A DNA stretch of 64,000 bases from Pardosa pseudoannulata. Its lineage: Eukaryota; Arthropoda; Arachnida; Araneae; Lycosidae. The stretch is taken from NCBI GenBank assembly GCA_032207245.1, contig CM063502.1, forward strand, positions 136,984,998 through 137,048,997. Reading direction: 5' to 3'. The translations under genes and the position numbers were made by a program. Positions 13,209 through 34,784 of the stretch are shown piece by piece (positions within the stretch are counted from its first letter, which is position 1; each line of letters starts with the position of its first letter). Below the pieces are notes generated by a model that saw only the letters and a program-made list of their open reading frames with translations, ran no database searches and had not been told where the DNA came from.

Positions 13209-13605
13209 GCTAAGTATATTTAACAGTGACGTAATGATAAATTGATCAAAGATGTGATAAATACGTTTAATGAATTAAATTGACTAAAATCGATAAATTT
13301 TAGCTAAACTTTTAAAATTACTAACAATTAAATTTCAAAAAAGGAATAAATTTTAGTAATCTTATTGTCAATTTCGACTTTAATTTTTACTTCAAATGTC
13401 TGAGTGGATATAAACTTGTTAACATTATGCTTTTTGTTATAAAATTAATTAAAAATACTATTTTTAGAGATGGGGAAGAGATCCAAACAAAAAATGGAAA
13501 AAATATTAGTCAACGTCCAATTGTTTGTTATATCCATTTTTTTTACAAATTTGGAGGTTTGTTACAGAAGGATATATTAACATGAAAAACCATATATAAA
13601 CGGCG

Positions 13606-13880
13606 AGACCGAAGTTTTTGTTCTTTATATCTGGTGTTCCTTATATGAAAGGTCTAATATATCGAAGTATCATTGGTCTAAAACCAGTGCAGCTGGTTTC
13701 AAGAATACCCTATGCATACAATCATTTCTTGTATATATTCCATGGTAAGACCCTAACTTTCTTTCGTAATATCTAGAGTTTGATATATGCCGGATTCACT
13801 ACAATGATGTTTGAATGTACTATATGTCTATAAACTGTGTTTAGCTGGTCTCAAGAATATCGCTTGTGTATTTTCCTGTG
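13606..13880. repeat. Diverged tandem duplication, about 150-bp unit
   Basis: The segments at about 13606-13745 and 13746-13880 share gacc...a(g/c)tttttg / actttc, taatatctag / atatctgg, ggtctaa/tgtctat, and a clear agctggt(t/c)tcaagaata at 13691 and 13843 (offset 152). The copies are strongly diverged. No coding frame is preserved. Confidence 0.55.
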
Positions 13881-14159
13881 TAGGGACTATAATTTCCAAC
13901 AATTACTTTTTACACCCATGACAAATTTAAATACATAATTACTTAAAATCAAACGCTACTTTATATTGTAGCGTTTTCGGGTCTAATTGAACTAGAAAAA
14001 TGATAGCAGAGGCCTACATAGAGACTAAAGATCTCTATTAGAAACACACTGTTGAAGTTATGATGAAAGCAGATGAATACAATGAATATCTACAAATGAA
14101 ACTGATGATCGTTACAGGAATCAGGTTCCTAATCGTTTGGAGAGAAAAAAAAAGGGGGG

Positions 14160-14702
14160 GGGGTTACCTCTCAGTCGCTCGCCTCGAAGCTTTCGGCCGA
14201 TGAGTTATCGGTCAAACATTCTCCTGTGCCATGAACTCTGGTCGTTTTATATCGTCGTCTGACCGCAAATTTCCATCTCAGCTGATCAGACATCTGGTTG
14301 ATGACGTGGTGGGGAAACCGCCTGTAGAACTCTCCAGGTTCGAGAGCAATCTCGCAGATTATTAACCGATGTCTCTGAACAAACCTTTGGAGAATAAGGT
14401 AGGAAAATATCGCTGCTACCCGTACAATGTAGAGGATTTCTGTCGTGAGACTCTTCGGGATTTCATTGAAACTAACGTTAGAAACACTTCGCTAACATCC
14501 TAATGAATTTCTCAGACAGAATGATTGAGATAGACCTCGGTGTTAACAATCCTCTATTCAGCATCTTATTCTGCGAGAAAAAGCGTCCTTTCACTAGGTA
14601 AAGATGAGCTCAGTTCAAGTGCTTACAAAAGGCACGTTTACTATTTCCACCTTATGGTGTTTTTTCTCACGGTCGTCGGTAAGTCTGTATCTGGAAATTT
14701 AA
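14160..14702 (+). pseudogene. GC-rich degraded coding region, family unknown
   Basis: This stretch is far richer in G and C than its surroundings and reads like protein. One frame starts at an ATG at 14231 and runs 44 codons to a TAA at 14363-14365. It continues another 45 codons in the same frame to a TAA at 14501-14503, so 90 codons carry one internal stop. The second half includes VGKYRCYPYNVEDFC. The final TAA overlaps an ATG (TAATG, 14501-14505) opening a 32-codon frame to 14601, followed two bases later by an ATG at 14604 opening a 31-codon frame to about 14697-14699. Upstream in frame, LSVARLEAFGR precedes a TGA at 14201-14203, and an A-run plus G-run (about 14144-14163) may hide a frameshift. 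The right side is cut by a long (TA)n tract. I do not recognise the product. A decayed host gene, a transposon protein or an old viral insert are all possible. Its base composition and length fit none of the repeats nearby. Confidence 0.5.
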
Positions 14703-14719
14703 TGTAACGAGAATTCGTT

Positions 14720-18965
<4,246 letters not shown>

Positions 18966-19590
18966 TATAAAGGCATTTCTAAATTTGTTTTGTAACCATA
19001 GTAAAGCATTTCTAGTAAGAGGGTTTCCAGAAAATAAACTACTCCTAAAAAACTTAATGTTCATAATAAGACGCTTTTTAACGAAAAGACATAACACTTC
19101 TCAAATCGAGCTCTTCATCAAAGCTCTTTATATAACCTATCTTGCTTTCTTTCTAGATACATACATAAAAGTAAAGAAATATTTAAAATGTGCAATAAGA
19201 AAACAATTTACTGGTTTGCATAAATAATTCATAATTTGTATGTGACAGAAAACGAATATAAAAAAAATCTAAATTTCTGTTCTAACGCAGTTCTAGTAAT
19301 ATAGATTCTATAATATTTACGACTCCACAAATAGTAATGTTTATAAAAAGTACTTTTCAACAAAGAAGTCATAACTGTTCATCTCAAATTGAGTTCTTCA
19401 TCTAAGCCCTATATAACCTTTTTATAGTATCCTTTCTTTCGATAGATATTTAAGCTTTTTACAAATAAAATTGGTTTAGAGACTCTATCTGCATTCTCTG
19501 TAGATTTATAAAGAAAAGGGTTATTTAAAATGTACAACGAGAAAACAATTTCTTGATATACATAAATAAATAACAGGAAAAGCATTGAAT
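18966..19590. repeat. Strongly diverged tandem duplication, about 283-bp offset
   Basis: The segments at about 18966-19235 and 19270-19590 share, in order: aatgtt(c/t)ataa(t)aag, acataac/tcataact, tcaaat(c/t)gag(c/t)tcttcatc(a/t)aagc, tatataacct, tttaaaatgt(g/a)caa(t/c)(a)agaaaacaattt and catraataaat. gagctc at 19108 lines up with gagttc at 19391. The opposed frames at 18961-19227 (plus) and 19409-19654 (minus) read the copies on opposite strands and do not show shared coding constraint, so I call no gene. Confidence 0.55.
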
Positions 19591-19654
19591 TCGTTAAAAG
19601 AAAATGGAAACTTAATTGAGCTGAAGGGATAATAACAACTATGAATAAATACAT

Positions 19655-20351
19655 AAATTCTTAAACTACATGATTACAAATTCCTTTTGCTCTTTCATCG
19701 GTTCTTTTCGGAAAAATAAAATGTTAAAATTGTCTAGACAGGTAAAATAGAATTTAGAGTTTACATATTTATTAATTTGATTTTCAAAGTTTGAGTAACA
19801 TTTTTATAAAATGATATATCCGTATATACCTATATTTTACATTTCTTTTGTTCAATAGATTCCTCCGATGATTAAATATTCATATATTTAAAATCTAATT
19901 ATTCATTTATTATTAACCGTAACATTCTTTTCAAATGATCGCTTTACTTGCGGCTGCAGATTTAACACTTGGAACTGTATTATGTTAAACATATCTCTAT
20001 TAATATTCCGATGTTAATCAGAACTTTATCAAAAAATCCAATATTAGAGGCTGCATTTTAAGTTTTTTCATTAAAATGCAATAAAAGTTCGTTGTTAGAA
20101 TTATATTTCACATATCTATGCATGCAATATAAAGATATAATTCACATTAAATATTTAATAAGACTGAGATATAAAATATATGTCTTTAATAATTTATACA
20201 TGATAAAAATCCCTAAAAGACTACATTATATCTATTTGCCCACATACTCTCTCTGTAAGTGTAGTAACAATAGAAAACAATTCTAAAAGTATTTTAATAA
20301 CTTTAAATAATATTGCGTTTCAAATATACCCCTGAGTTATCAATTTTAATG

Positions 20352-20353
<2 letters not shown>
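19655..20353. other. AT-rich non-coding DNA, no feature seen
   Basis: Nothing is supportable here. The frame at 20092 is random-looking. Confidence 0.6.
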
Positions 20354-21545
<1,192 letters not shown>

Positions 21546-21906
21546 CGACGTTTTTTGATGCATGACTTGCTGAAACCTACAATAAAGAAAGTGCTGAAAT
21601 AAAACAAAAGGTTATAAAGTTATACAGTCAAATATAATAAAAGCTCAAAATCTCACTGGAGATTTCATGAAGACTTTTATGACAGGAAAATTATGAAGTA
21701 TAATGAATTTCCTGGGATTAAAAAGGGTATAGACGTTTTCACTTTGAATTACACACAGAGCTAGTAATCCGAATAATTAATTCTAAATCCTAGGTAGAAC
21801 GATGGTAGATGTTACACAAGTCCAGAGAGGACAACAAAAATTATGCCTGGGAAGAAATACCCAAAGTATGCATTTCATACTACTAAATAGTTGTATGTAT
21901 ATCAAG

Positions 21907-22070
21907 TTTCGTTTGGTGTGCTACAGTCTACGTTTTTGCTACACAAGGGAAAACTGGATAAACTACTGCTTAAAGCTGATTCCGAAAGGATACAAACAAT
22001 CATGGCAGCTGGGTGACTCAAATCATCGGACTTCAGTACAGAAAATCATTATTTATGACTCGGCTAGTTG
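21907..22070 (-). mobile_element. Diverged tRNA-derived SINE copy
   Basis: The order cgtttggtgtgctacagtct - tgctacacaaggg - ctgcttaaagctgattccga - aggatacaaacaatcatgg - cagtacagaaaatcat matches the copy at 1480-1656 on the minus strand. The tRNA-like head at about 22010-22070 has lost clear A and B boxes. The 89-codon frame at 21802-22071 runs across it and is not a gene. Confidence 0.7.
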
Positions 22071-24345
22071 AATATCATAAGAAAAGGGAGATGAGAGGGC
22101 TTTTTCTTTTTTGCAAATGCCATTATTTTCAAAAAATAATTATTTAAAGTAACAGATACTTATCTCTACAAATACTTGTGTCTCTGTATTAATTTCTCTA
22201 TTTTAGAAACTAATATTTTCTAAATTCAGTGCAGAACAAATTACTTCTAATTGTTAAAATCAATAATATTTTTCATTTTGCTGGTCTAATTGATTCCATT
22301 AACTGATTAATAAATAGAGATTCCTCAAATTATGAAAATATTATAAGGATATAACTAATAATAATATGAATATATTAAGGCTCTAAACTGATTTAGATTA
22401 CAGTTATATAAAAATAGGAATTAAATTATAAAAAATGACATGGAGAGTTATAGCCCCTTAAATGCCTATCAAAGGTGAAGTTTAAAGTTGAAGAAATAAA
22501 ATAAAAGATGTCGTAAAGGGATGATCATGGGAAGTTGTGAACACCATTATAGTTCAAACATCATTTAATTTCAGGCAACACTTCTAAAGATTATCTTACA
22601 GAAACCAAGTAAAACAAAAGTAAATGTATAAAACCTTGCGATGTTAGAATTCTAATAAAGTACAGAAAAATATACATCAAAATTTAAATCGTATTTAAAA
22701 GTCTTAAATATTCGAAAAGTTGCTATGCCATTGATAAGAGCTAAAGTTTCTTGTATTTTCATTATTTTTCATTGCAGAAACTGAATTAATACTCTATTGT
22801 AAGGAAAAGTTAGAAAATACTTGTTCTAAGGTCAATTTACTGAAACAATTTATACGATTTTGCATGGTTTTTTATTTTAATATAATTTTTAATCTCCATA
22901 AAAATACAAATATTGCATTTCGGTTTACAGTTTGAATTGACTTTTCGTCAACCTACCTCACATTGTAGAAAAATTATAATAATAATCTGATTTATCCTCC
23001 TGGGATTGGTATTTTATTGCTACATTTCAATGGAGAGATAAATTTAAACTTAATAACATATAATATTAATATATTGTCGACAAAATCTGAAATCTTGGAA
23101 AATCGGCAGAATAATCTACCTGTTACAATTTGAGCCCATGTTAAAATTATTTAATGTTTATTTTTTTTTTTCAAAAACTGTTTAAAATTTTAAATGCTTC
23201 TCCTTAAAGCTTAAAAGCACAATAAACGTGTATGTACAGTATTTTTTTGTTATTTCATCAGTCATGAAATCCATTCAAAAAATAAAGCTGAAACTAAAGA
23301 GAAAATAACGAAAAGAATGTATGCAGAAACTAAAGAAAAATTTCATTAACACAAGAACTCCCTGAGCCTTTCTTGTTGCCATGGACTATTCTGATCAGCA
23401 TATAGTTAGTTAGTTAATGATAGAAAGGGGAAGTGAGTGGAAGCGAGAGAGAGTCTGTGTGTGTAAATAAGTATAAATATACATACACAGAAAGATAGAT
23501 CTTACTACATTTAATAGTACAGTATGCATATCCTGTAGTAGAAATGAATTAAGTAGACATTTAATAAGAAAAATATGTTACCACCAATAAGTATAATTTC
23601 TTTCTATTATATATTTAACAAACAATTATTAAATATTAATAGATAAAATATTTTGTCGAATTTTTCAGATACATGCCACTTGAAAGCATTAAATATCCAC
23701 GAAAATATATTTTTGTTAAATTCTTCTAGACTTCCTTATATTTCTCTCCCATATACCATCCTACGTCATCTCTAAGTATAAAAGGGATAAGAAGGATAAA
23801 CGAAAAGTGGAAGCTGGAGCAACGTCTCTTGCTCCAATTAACTGCGGATAGAAGAATGTCTTACAGTAAATAGTCTTAACGCATACTATTATCAGCAAAG
23901 ATTAAGAGACTCAAGGGGATATAGTGTGATTTAGCTTACCTTCCTACTTTAAGAAGACAATATTCTCAAACGAAGCACGATACAATGTCTATAAATTGCT
24001 TAAGTTTTGGCAGCCTTTCAAATTTATGCCAAAGTCTTGAGATCATTATAGCAATATATTAGGTGTGATGGGTTTTATTTTAATTGAGAAATGCTTCTAA
24101 AAAGCAGTTCATCTTATTTCGGCATATTTTTAATCATAAATAGAAAATGATGAAAATTTAATATTATAACCCACAATGCTATTTTAAAATAAAACAATAT
24201 TTTAAAATCAAAAGTATATAAAATCAATATCTTATCTGATTGTAAAAGTAAATCGTAAATGGAAACTAGGTATTTTACTATATAATGCCCAGTAAATTTA
24301 TTTCCAATTCAAAGCAGGTATATTCTTTTATAAGGATCCATAATT
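22071..24345. other. AT-rich non-coding DNA, no feature seen
   Basis: No coding frame or repeat stands out. The part at about 23760-23950 is slightly less AT-rich ('gtggaagctggagcaacgtc') but unrecognised. Confidence 0.55.
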
Positions 24346-24348
24346 TAT

Positions 24349-24389
<41 letters not shown>
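24346..24389. repeat. Short (TA)n microsatellite
   Basis: About 44 bp of TA with one TAATAT break, followed by looser TA/CA-rich sequence up to about 24480 that includes acacaaacacacaaacacac near 24450. Confidence 0.95.
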
Positions 24390-26268
<1,879 letters not shown>

Positions 26269-26564
26269 GAATAAATAATAGGGAATTAAAAAATTAAAAC
26301 AGCCAGTTTTGATTGAGGAATCACTTAATTTAATCAATCAAGAAAATTGTTTTTTCACAATTATTGAAAATCAGTCGAATACTTGTGTGCATCTTAAAAA
26401 AAAAACCAAAAGTTAGGCACCAAAAACTTGGTGAAGTTTAAGTTCACTTATTTTCTCTGGCCACACTACACGCTTCCTGGAGTTGCGAAAAAAACTTGGG
26501 CATTCAACCCACAACGTGTGAGTGCGGCGAGCAAATCAGTTTCGCAAACCTAAACATAGCTGCA

Positions 26565-26933
<369 letters not shown>

Positions 26934-28419
26934 ATCCTACGTAAAATTAGCCCCTATTATTTTGTTTACCCGGGTGTGCTGAGCAAAAAGAGCTACTAAT
27001 TAATCTATAGTCGTGAATCCATAATAAATGTCCAGCATTCTGGATATTCACATTTATTCCAGATCTACTAAAAGCATCGGTCAACAGATAGTCATTACAG
27101 AGCAACGGCTCTGCATAGAATGACCTAATTATACACAAGCTGCCCCAGAGGGAGTGAATCACGTGATTTTGTTCCCAAAATACTAGAAACAATTCAACAA
27201 TTTGGGAGAGGCAAGAATTAACCTCGATTATTTAAGCTAGCTAGAAATCTACATAGGCAACAATTTAATAATTACAGAAGCAATACCATTTTAAAGGGCA
27301 GCTGAAAAATGTAGCCTGTGGACAAGAAATTAGCAATCTTAAGAGAAAGGTTAAACGAATCTAAATCGGAGACAATTCCTTTGTCTGACCTTTTAAGGCC
27401 ATGAAAAACTAGGTATTAAAAAAGAGAAACTGTAAAAGGAGTGTTTTTTACCTGTTTTTGGATAGTTTTTGATATATTACATATATTACACTTTTTCTCG
27501 TATAATTATATAATAGGAAAAACATCAACAGTTACTCAATTTTAGTACTGTACGTGGATCATATGTATGATGCATTATTGTTACACTGGAAACACAGTAT
27601 TACTAACAGAGTTTGATGTCGTAAATATAGTAGTGCGTAACGTAACGCTCCCCATCAATGTCCGGTAGGTCATATCACACCGAACCATTCATGTACAGGC
27701 TTATATACTCAAATTCAATGATGTCAGTTGAGTGAAATTTGCATAGTTCAGCATTAGTGAGGGGAATATGTGCCAAATCCATATGTGCTGGTAGTCTCTG
27801 TAAAGTGCAATTTCAGGTTTTCAGATATCTTTTATTTCAAAATAATGTTAGTCTAAATTAGAAAAAAATTTTGAAACTTTGAAATTTGTTTTACTAGTAT
27901 TATCTATAAATATTTGTACCCTGAATATAAAATGCAAACTTTAAATAAGATGCAATAATCTTAATAATTTAAATGAAAGCTAAAATACTATTATTCGCTT
28001 TCAGTGAAGTGAATTCTCCTCTAACATAACGTAAGTATTAAAACAAAGTGGAATATTCTTTCATTTAAAATACATACCTTGTACCATTGAAATGATCTGA
28101 TTAATAAGATTCTTTTTCATAATCAAAAAATCATATAATTATCATTGTTTTAAGCAAATTAATCCTTTTGTCAAATTTAACATTTATAAATATAATTTCT
28201 TTTTTACTTAGTTGCTACAACTATTTTGAGACATAGAATCATATTTCATACTGATGTATGAAAATATCGTTTAGTTTATTAAAAAAATTTCAAGAATTAA
28301 AATACATGGTAGTAAGAGGAAAGTCGGTTGTCATATTCAAGTTTGTAATAAAAACGTACTATTATATATTTTCCCCTTAATTTTGTTGTACTGTTTTTTA
28401 AATGTCCAGTACATGTGTG

Positions 28420-28424
<5 letters not shown>
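26934..28424. other. Non-coding DNA, first 250 bp less AT-rich
   Basis: The part at 26934-27200 ('tttgtttacccgggtgtgct', 'aagctgccccagagggagtg') is richer in G and C and abuts the microsatellite, as at 14.7 and 21.4 kb. The 81-codon minus-strand frame at 26947-27192 lies within it and matches nothing I know. The remainder up to 28424 is plain AT-rich DNA. Confidence 0.45.
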
Positions 28425-28465
<41 letters not shown>

Positions 28466-28885
28466 CAGAGAGAGAGAGAGAAAGGAGAAAAGAGGAAGAG
28501 GGAGAAAGAGAGAGACATTGAGGAGGAGGTAGAGAGAAAGGGAGAGAGAAATTGAAAATTTCCATCATTAAAATAAAAGGATTAATTTTAAATACTGTAT
28601 TCTGGACATAAAAAGAGTAAAACTTCATAAAGTATACTTGTAATATACATATGTGTGTGTATTAATATACATATACACATAAATTTATATAGAGACATAT
28701 ATATATAGAGAGAGAGAGAAGGGAGAAAAAAAAGGAAGAGTGAGGAAGAGAGAGAAAGACAGAGAGAAGGAGAAAGAAAAAAAAGGGACAGAGAAATTGA
28801 AAATTTCCCTCATTAAAATAAAATGATTAATTTTAAATAGAGTATGCTGGACATAAAAAGAGTAAAATTTCATAAAGATAATAAA
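28425..28885. repeat. Two-copy tandem duplication, 245 bp, with (TA)n and (GA)n
   Basis: Copy one (about 28410-28640) is attaatata(TA)n - (GA)n - gaaattgaaaatttcc - atcattaaaataaaaggatt - ctggacataaaaagagtaaa. Copy two (about 28655-28885) has the same order with a shorter TA tract and a GAAA-rich purine tract. attgaaaattt lies at 28551 and 28796 (offset 245). Identity outside the simple repeats is high, so the event is fairly recent. Three Ser/Phe/Leu-rich minus-strand frames come from the (GA)n tract and are not genes. Confidence 0.88.
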
Positions 28886-29759
28886 GTTATACATTTAGCG
28901 GATATGGCGGGAGGCGAAAAACCTTTGTTTCAGTTCTTAGACTACAAGAACGTATTCAGAGGTCTAAGAATATTTATTATTTTAAGTTAACTAAATTAAT
29001 CGTTCATTAAATAAGTCTCATCATAAAGTTAGGAAAAGTATGTAACGTAATAATTATTCAATATTCTGCAGCGTATTTTAAGAGACGTTTATCTTATCAC
29101 TGTTTAGAAAATAGTTTTCTAGGGTAAAGTGTTTAAACAGAATTTGTTCAATAGAATGACATCATTTACAAAATATTAAGTCTTATTATATTAGTTTTAA
29201 AAGTTTTTTTAGTCTAATTTTGTTGTTGCCAAAGCTTCAATGACTTCTTTCTCAATCTTAAAACAACTTAATTGTTCCTCACATTACAGGCACATTTCCA
29301 TCCCCATTAATTTTTAATTACTTTTTAATAATAGGTTTAGCTAATAAAGCACAAAATAACAAATTAATGTTTTACAACGAAGAAACTTTGTGCTCTCGCG
29401 ATAAACTAGTTTTTATAAATTAATGAAATCTGCTTTAAAATTTTTACTATAAGTAATTTCTCATTAATTTTGAATTTGTGCGACTTATATTAATAAAATC
29501 TTACTCAAACAGAATAATTATTCCTTCTAAAATCGAGTAGTATTTTTTAAATTTTCAATTTTTTATACAGATATAATTAAAATTACATCTACCTACTTAT
29601 TTGGGATCTAAATTAAAGGCAAAAGCAATCTTTTGAAACTTAAAGCTAGAAAAACACAAACTTCGATAAATTGTAAAATTGCTGAAAGGCAATACACGCT
29701 TTATAGCTGAGAATTACTCTTTCTATATTTACAGCATAACGACCGAATTATATTAATTC
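28886..29759. other. AT-rich non-coding DNA, no feature seen
   Basis: Nothing supportable beyond random AT-rich sequence. Confidence 0.6.
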
Positions 29760-30345
29760 ATTATGAAGAAAAAGAAAATTGAATTCCTCCTATTTTGGGT
29801 AAATGTCTATGAATACTAAATCTTGTTAAGTAAGTTATACTATGAGTTTTTAATTTGTGTATGTCTTTTTAACACGTTCTCTTTCACTAAATCGCTGATA
29901 GTCACAATCTCAGCATTTCGTTGTTACTGTGCCAGTCAAAATCGTTTACCGGCTATCTTATGGTGTACTCTTTATTATAGTAATCCGGTCATCCTAAGAC
30001 CTCTTCCTGTGTCAACGAATGTGTTAATGCATTATTATTTTTTTTTTTTGTTGTTGAAATGGAAGAAAATAGAATTCTTCCTATTTTGGGTAAACGTCTA
30101 TGAATACTAAATCTTGTTACTATGAAAAAATCATTCATTTCGGAAGTTTTTAAATTTGTGTATGTCTGTTTCACAAATTGTCTCTCCTTAAATCGCTATT
30201 ATGTCACAATCTCACTACTTCGTTATTACTGTGGCGGTTAAAGTTGTTGGTCGACTATCTTATGGAGTGTTCTTTTTAGTAATCCGGTCATCTAAGACCT
30301 TTTACTGTGGCAGCGAATATGTTAACTTATTATTGTGATTTTTTT
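29760..30345. repeat. Two-copy tandem duplication, about 291 bp
   Basis: Copies lie at about 29760-30055 and 30056-30345. The landmark gaattc(c/t)tcctattttggg is at 29781 and 30072. Both continue with tctatgaatactaaatcttg, tttttaa(a)tttgtgtatgtct, cgttgttactgtg / cgttattactgtg, ctatcttatgg and agtaatccggtcatc, and both end in a T-run. The copies are about 85-90% alike by eye. The frames at 29823 and 29989 (minus) overlap each other in opposite directions and are interrupted in the sister copy, so I call no gene. Confidence 0.87.
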
Positions 30346-31311
30346 TAAATGAAGATAATTATTAACAAGCAAAATAGTACAACAGTTAATCTAATATTAG
30401 TTGCATATAAGAATTTAAAACTATGAAATTAGACCTGCAAATTAGGGGGAAATAATTGTTTTAATTGATTATTATTTTTTATAATTTTTTAAATAGGAAA
30501 AGTTTTCCTTACATTTTATATAGGCGTTACTTACAGATGACCAACGCGCAGGAGTTCCTAAAAAGCTGAAATGAATTCTGAACACGATTAAGGCTTAGAT
30601 ATAAGTATATGTGTGTTCTCGCAATATCAAATTGTAGGGAAATGTACTTCTTGCTTGTGTGGGTTCTCAACAATATCAATTAATTATCAACAGTATAATT
30701 ATGTAATTGATCGTTTAAATAATGATATAGTCAACCTGTCTCATTCAAAAATCCTAATTATGATTTATTTCATATTTTTGTCTAGGAAGAAGTTTTGGAA
30801 TCTGATCAATTTATTGCTGTACATCAAAGCACATAAAACCTCTATTTTGACTCCGATTAGATTCTTAAATTCGTTTTCACAAAGGGAATAACATTCTATA
30901 ATTTAAAATTAGGCATAGGTAGGGTGTTCGATGGAATGGTTATAATGGGATTCTACCTTTTGTGCTTTTTGGGCATCGCTAGAAGTACATGGTTTTATTT
31001 GCACTTTTGCTTCATGAATAATTCAAAGAAAATATATATTCTAGCCCTAAACGTTATGACTGACTGTCTGACTCATAGACCAAATTATTAGAGTAAATAA
31101 TAGGGAAGTAAAAGAATGTGGTACGCAAGGATAACTATACAAAGCTACTCAGAGCACAGAAATCAACTACTGAACTCCCTCGGAAATCCCTCTTTAAAAG
31201 CATGGTTTGTTTGAAGAGCTTAGATTACTCATTTCGACTGCCTACAGAGCTTTTAAGGATTTGTTAATGTCCGCCGTAATATATACGAAGAATTTCTCTA
31301 CTCCCTCCGGA
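30346..31311. other. AT-rich non-coding DNA, no feature seen
   Basis: The 92-codon frame at 30613 has no recognisable family and is Ile/Asn/Ser-rich. Nothing else stands out. Confidence 0.55.
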
Positions 31312-31476
31312 CAATGGCCAAATGGTAAGATGGTTTTTTGGTACCAGACTCCGCTTGTACAAATCCCGCCGTTGGCATGGACATTCGTAGTCAATTGGAA
31401 TCGGCTTTAAGCATTGGGTCCTGGTCTTATTAGTCCCCATGTAGCAAAACAGTAAACCGTAGCACTTCAAACCTAC
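31312..31476 (+). mobile_element. tRNA-derived SINE copy, plus orientation
   Basis: The head-to-tail order runs with the plus strand: A-box-like tggccaaatggtaagatgg (31315-31333), ggtaccagact, B-box-like TGTACAAATCC (31356-31366), then gtcaattggaatcggctttaa, ggtcctggtcttattagtcc and catgtagcaaaac...accgtagcacttcaaacc. It is the reverse-complement arrangement of the copy at 1480-1656. The tail is degraded. Confidence 0.75.
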
Positions 31477-31720
31477 CCATGCAAATCCGAAAAGTAATTC
31501 CTGAGAACTGCTGATTGCAGTATTTATATTTATATACAGGCAGATTATATATTCATATTTATATATGATTTTTATATACGTATATAATTGCATTTGAATA
31601 ATTTAATTCCAAACCGGCATTATATGCTATTCCTAAAAATTATCAGATTGAAGCATTAAAAATAGAAAACTTGTCGAAAAGTTGATATGCTATTTACCTA
31701 TAAGGATACTAATTTATAAG

Positions 31721-31861
<141 letters not shown>

Positions 31862-33328
31862 TAAAATATATCTATTTAAATCTCATTCATTCAAGCTTTA
31901 TTATTTTATGTTTGATTTTTATTTAATTTACATAATGTTTTTTTAATTAACCAGATTAGTGACAATGTATTATATTTTTAGTTCATATATATTTATAATG
32001 GACAGTATTATAATTAGTATTATTTATGTAACTCTATATCACTTTTTTGAAACTTAGTATTTTATGTATAAATTATTTTATCTTTATGAGATATATCTGA
32101 TTACAATAATTTAAAATTAAACATTATTTTAATAAGATATTTTATTGCAATAAATAAAGATAGACTTACTCCAATTGAATTATAATCTTCATGAATATTG
32201 CTTCACTAACACTAATTGTGAAAAAAAGTACATTTTGAGTATATGAAGCTGATGTTTTTATTTATAAAATAAAAAAAATATTTTGTTTAATTCTGTAGTT
32301 TGACTATAATTAAATGGTAATATTCATTGTTTAATTAATCTTTTAAAAGGTGCTAATGTTATACTTTTATTAAAAGTTCAGTGATAGTAATATACAACAA
32401 ACAATTTGCATACCTTTTCTAAAAATCTAAATTTATTTATATAGTTTCTTGCAAATAATATATTTTGTTTTGTAAAATTACAATAATTCATTTTTTCCTT
32501 TATAATTATTTCATTTATCCCATATAATTTCTCCATACCTCATGCAACTCCAACCCTTTTTAATAACATTAGTTTTGAGAGAAAAATTATTATTTTCTAC
32601 AAAGTTACATAAAAATTTAGTTGAATTACAATAACAATTGAAACATGTGATTTTCTCTTGCTTCCATTTACCGAGATTAAAAATTATTTTAATTTGATTA
32701 GAAAATATGGCTACAAAATATTACATAACCACCAAAGTGTTAGTAAAATGGGAAAGCAAAATTCACTAACTGATTTGAATTTCAAGTTAAACATTTTAAA
32801 ATTCATTGTCTTTCTGCAAAATCAATGATCAAATTAATTTTAAGAGACGAGACTTCCATAACAGTCACGTACAGGCTTAAAAATTATTACAGACCATAAT
32901 TAGTTAAAATAAATATATGTTGTGTACAAAGTTATATTATTGATAGAATGCATGTAGTTAAAGCTAATTATATTTATTGTCAAACATAATAATTATTTGT
33001 TTTATATATTTACAAATAGACAAAAATAAAATATTGTGAAATAACCGTAAACTATAAGAATTACTAATTATTCATTTTTATTAAAAATTGGGAGAAATTT
33101 GAGTTGTTAAAATCAATATGATATTTTTTTAGATTTTATTTAACATAGAAAAAAATGTAAATAAAAGCATGTAATAAATCCATGAATGTTTTTTATATTT
33201 CAGAAAAATTGAATTTAATTATGTAAAAATCTATAATACAAAGAATTTTATACTAAAATCAAATATTTTTTCTTATAACTCACGTTCTTCCTTCTTTTTT
33301 GGCATTCAACAAAAAACAGTAGTACCAA
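31862..33328. other. AT-rich non-coding DNA, no feature seen
   Basis: Extremely AT-rich, with long A- and T-runs and no coding frame. Confidence 0.6.

Positions 33329-33367
<39 letters not shown>
33329..33367. repeat. (AAT)n microsatellite
   Basis: About 13 uninterrupted trinucleotide units. Confidence 0.96.
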
Positions 33368-33369
<2 letters not shown>

Positions 33370-33576
33370 AGTTTCTGATCTTGAAAAAACAAATTTTAAA
33401 CAGTCAAATAATCTAATGGCTTCGAAGGAGTAAAAACTGCCTTTGTTAGCAGTTGGGCGCCAATATGAGACGCCATTGTTGAGTAGCGTGTGAAGTGGAT
33501 TAATAAAGAGAAGAAAAAGAATTACTTGAGAGTGGACTGATTTATATATTTACTAGTGTCGTTTACTGGGACATTG

Positions 33577-34784
<1,208 letters not shown>

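Noticed and set aside
14590..14690. Two good splice-donor-like sites (ag|gtaaag at 14597, cg|gtaagt at 14679) suggesting a real exon
   Set aside because: There is no matching acceptor or upstream exon in a consistent frame, and the frame upstream is already broken. Donor-like sites are common by chance.
29823..30174. 95-codon plus and 61-codon minus frames
   Set aside because: The sister copy of the tandem duplication breaks both; composition is Phe/Leu/Ser-rich without a known motif.
33440..33560. Possible solo LTR (gggcgccaatatgagacgcc, aataaa downstream)
   Set aside because: I find no matching second LTR, no TG...CA boundary pair that I trust, and no target-site duplication.
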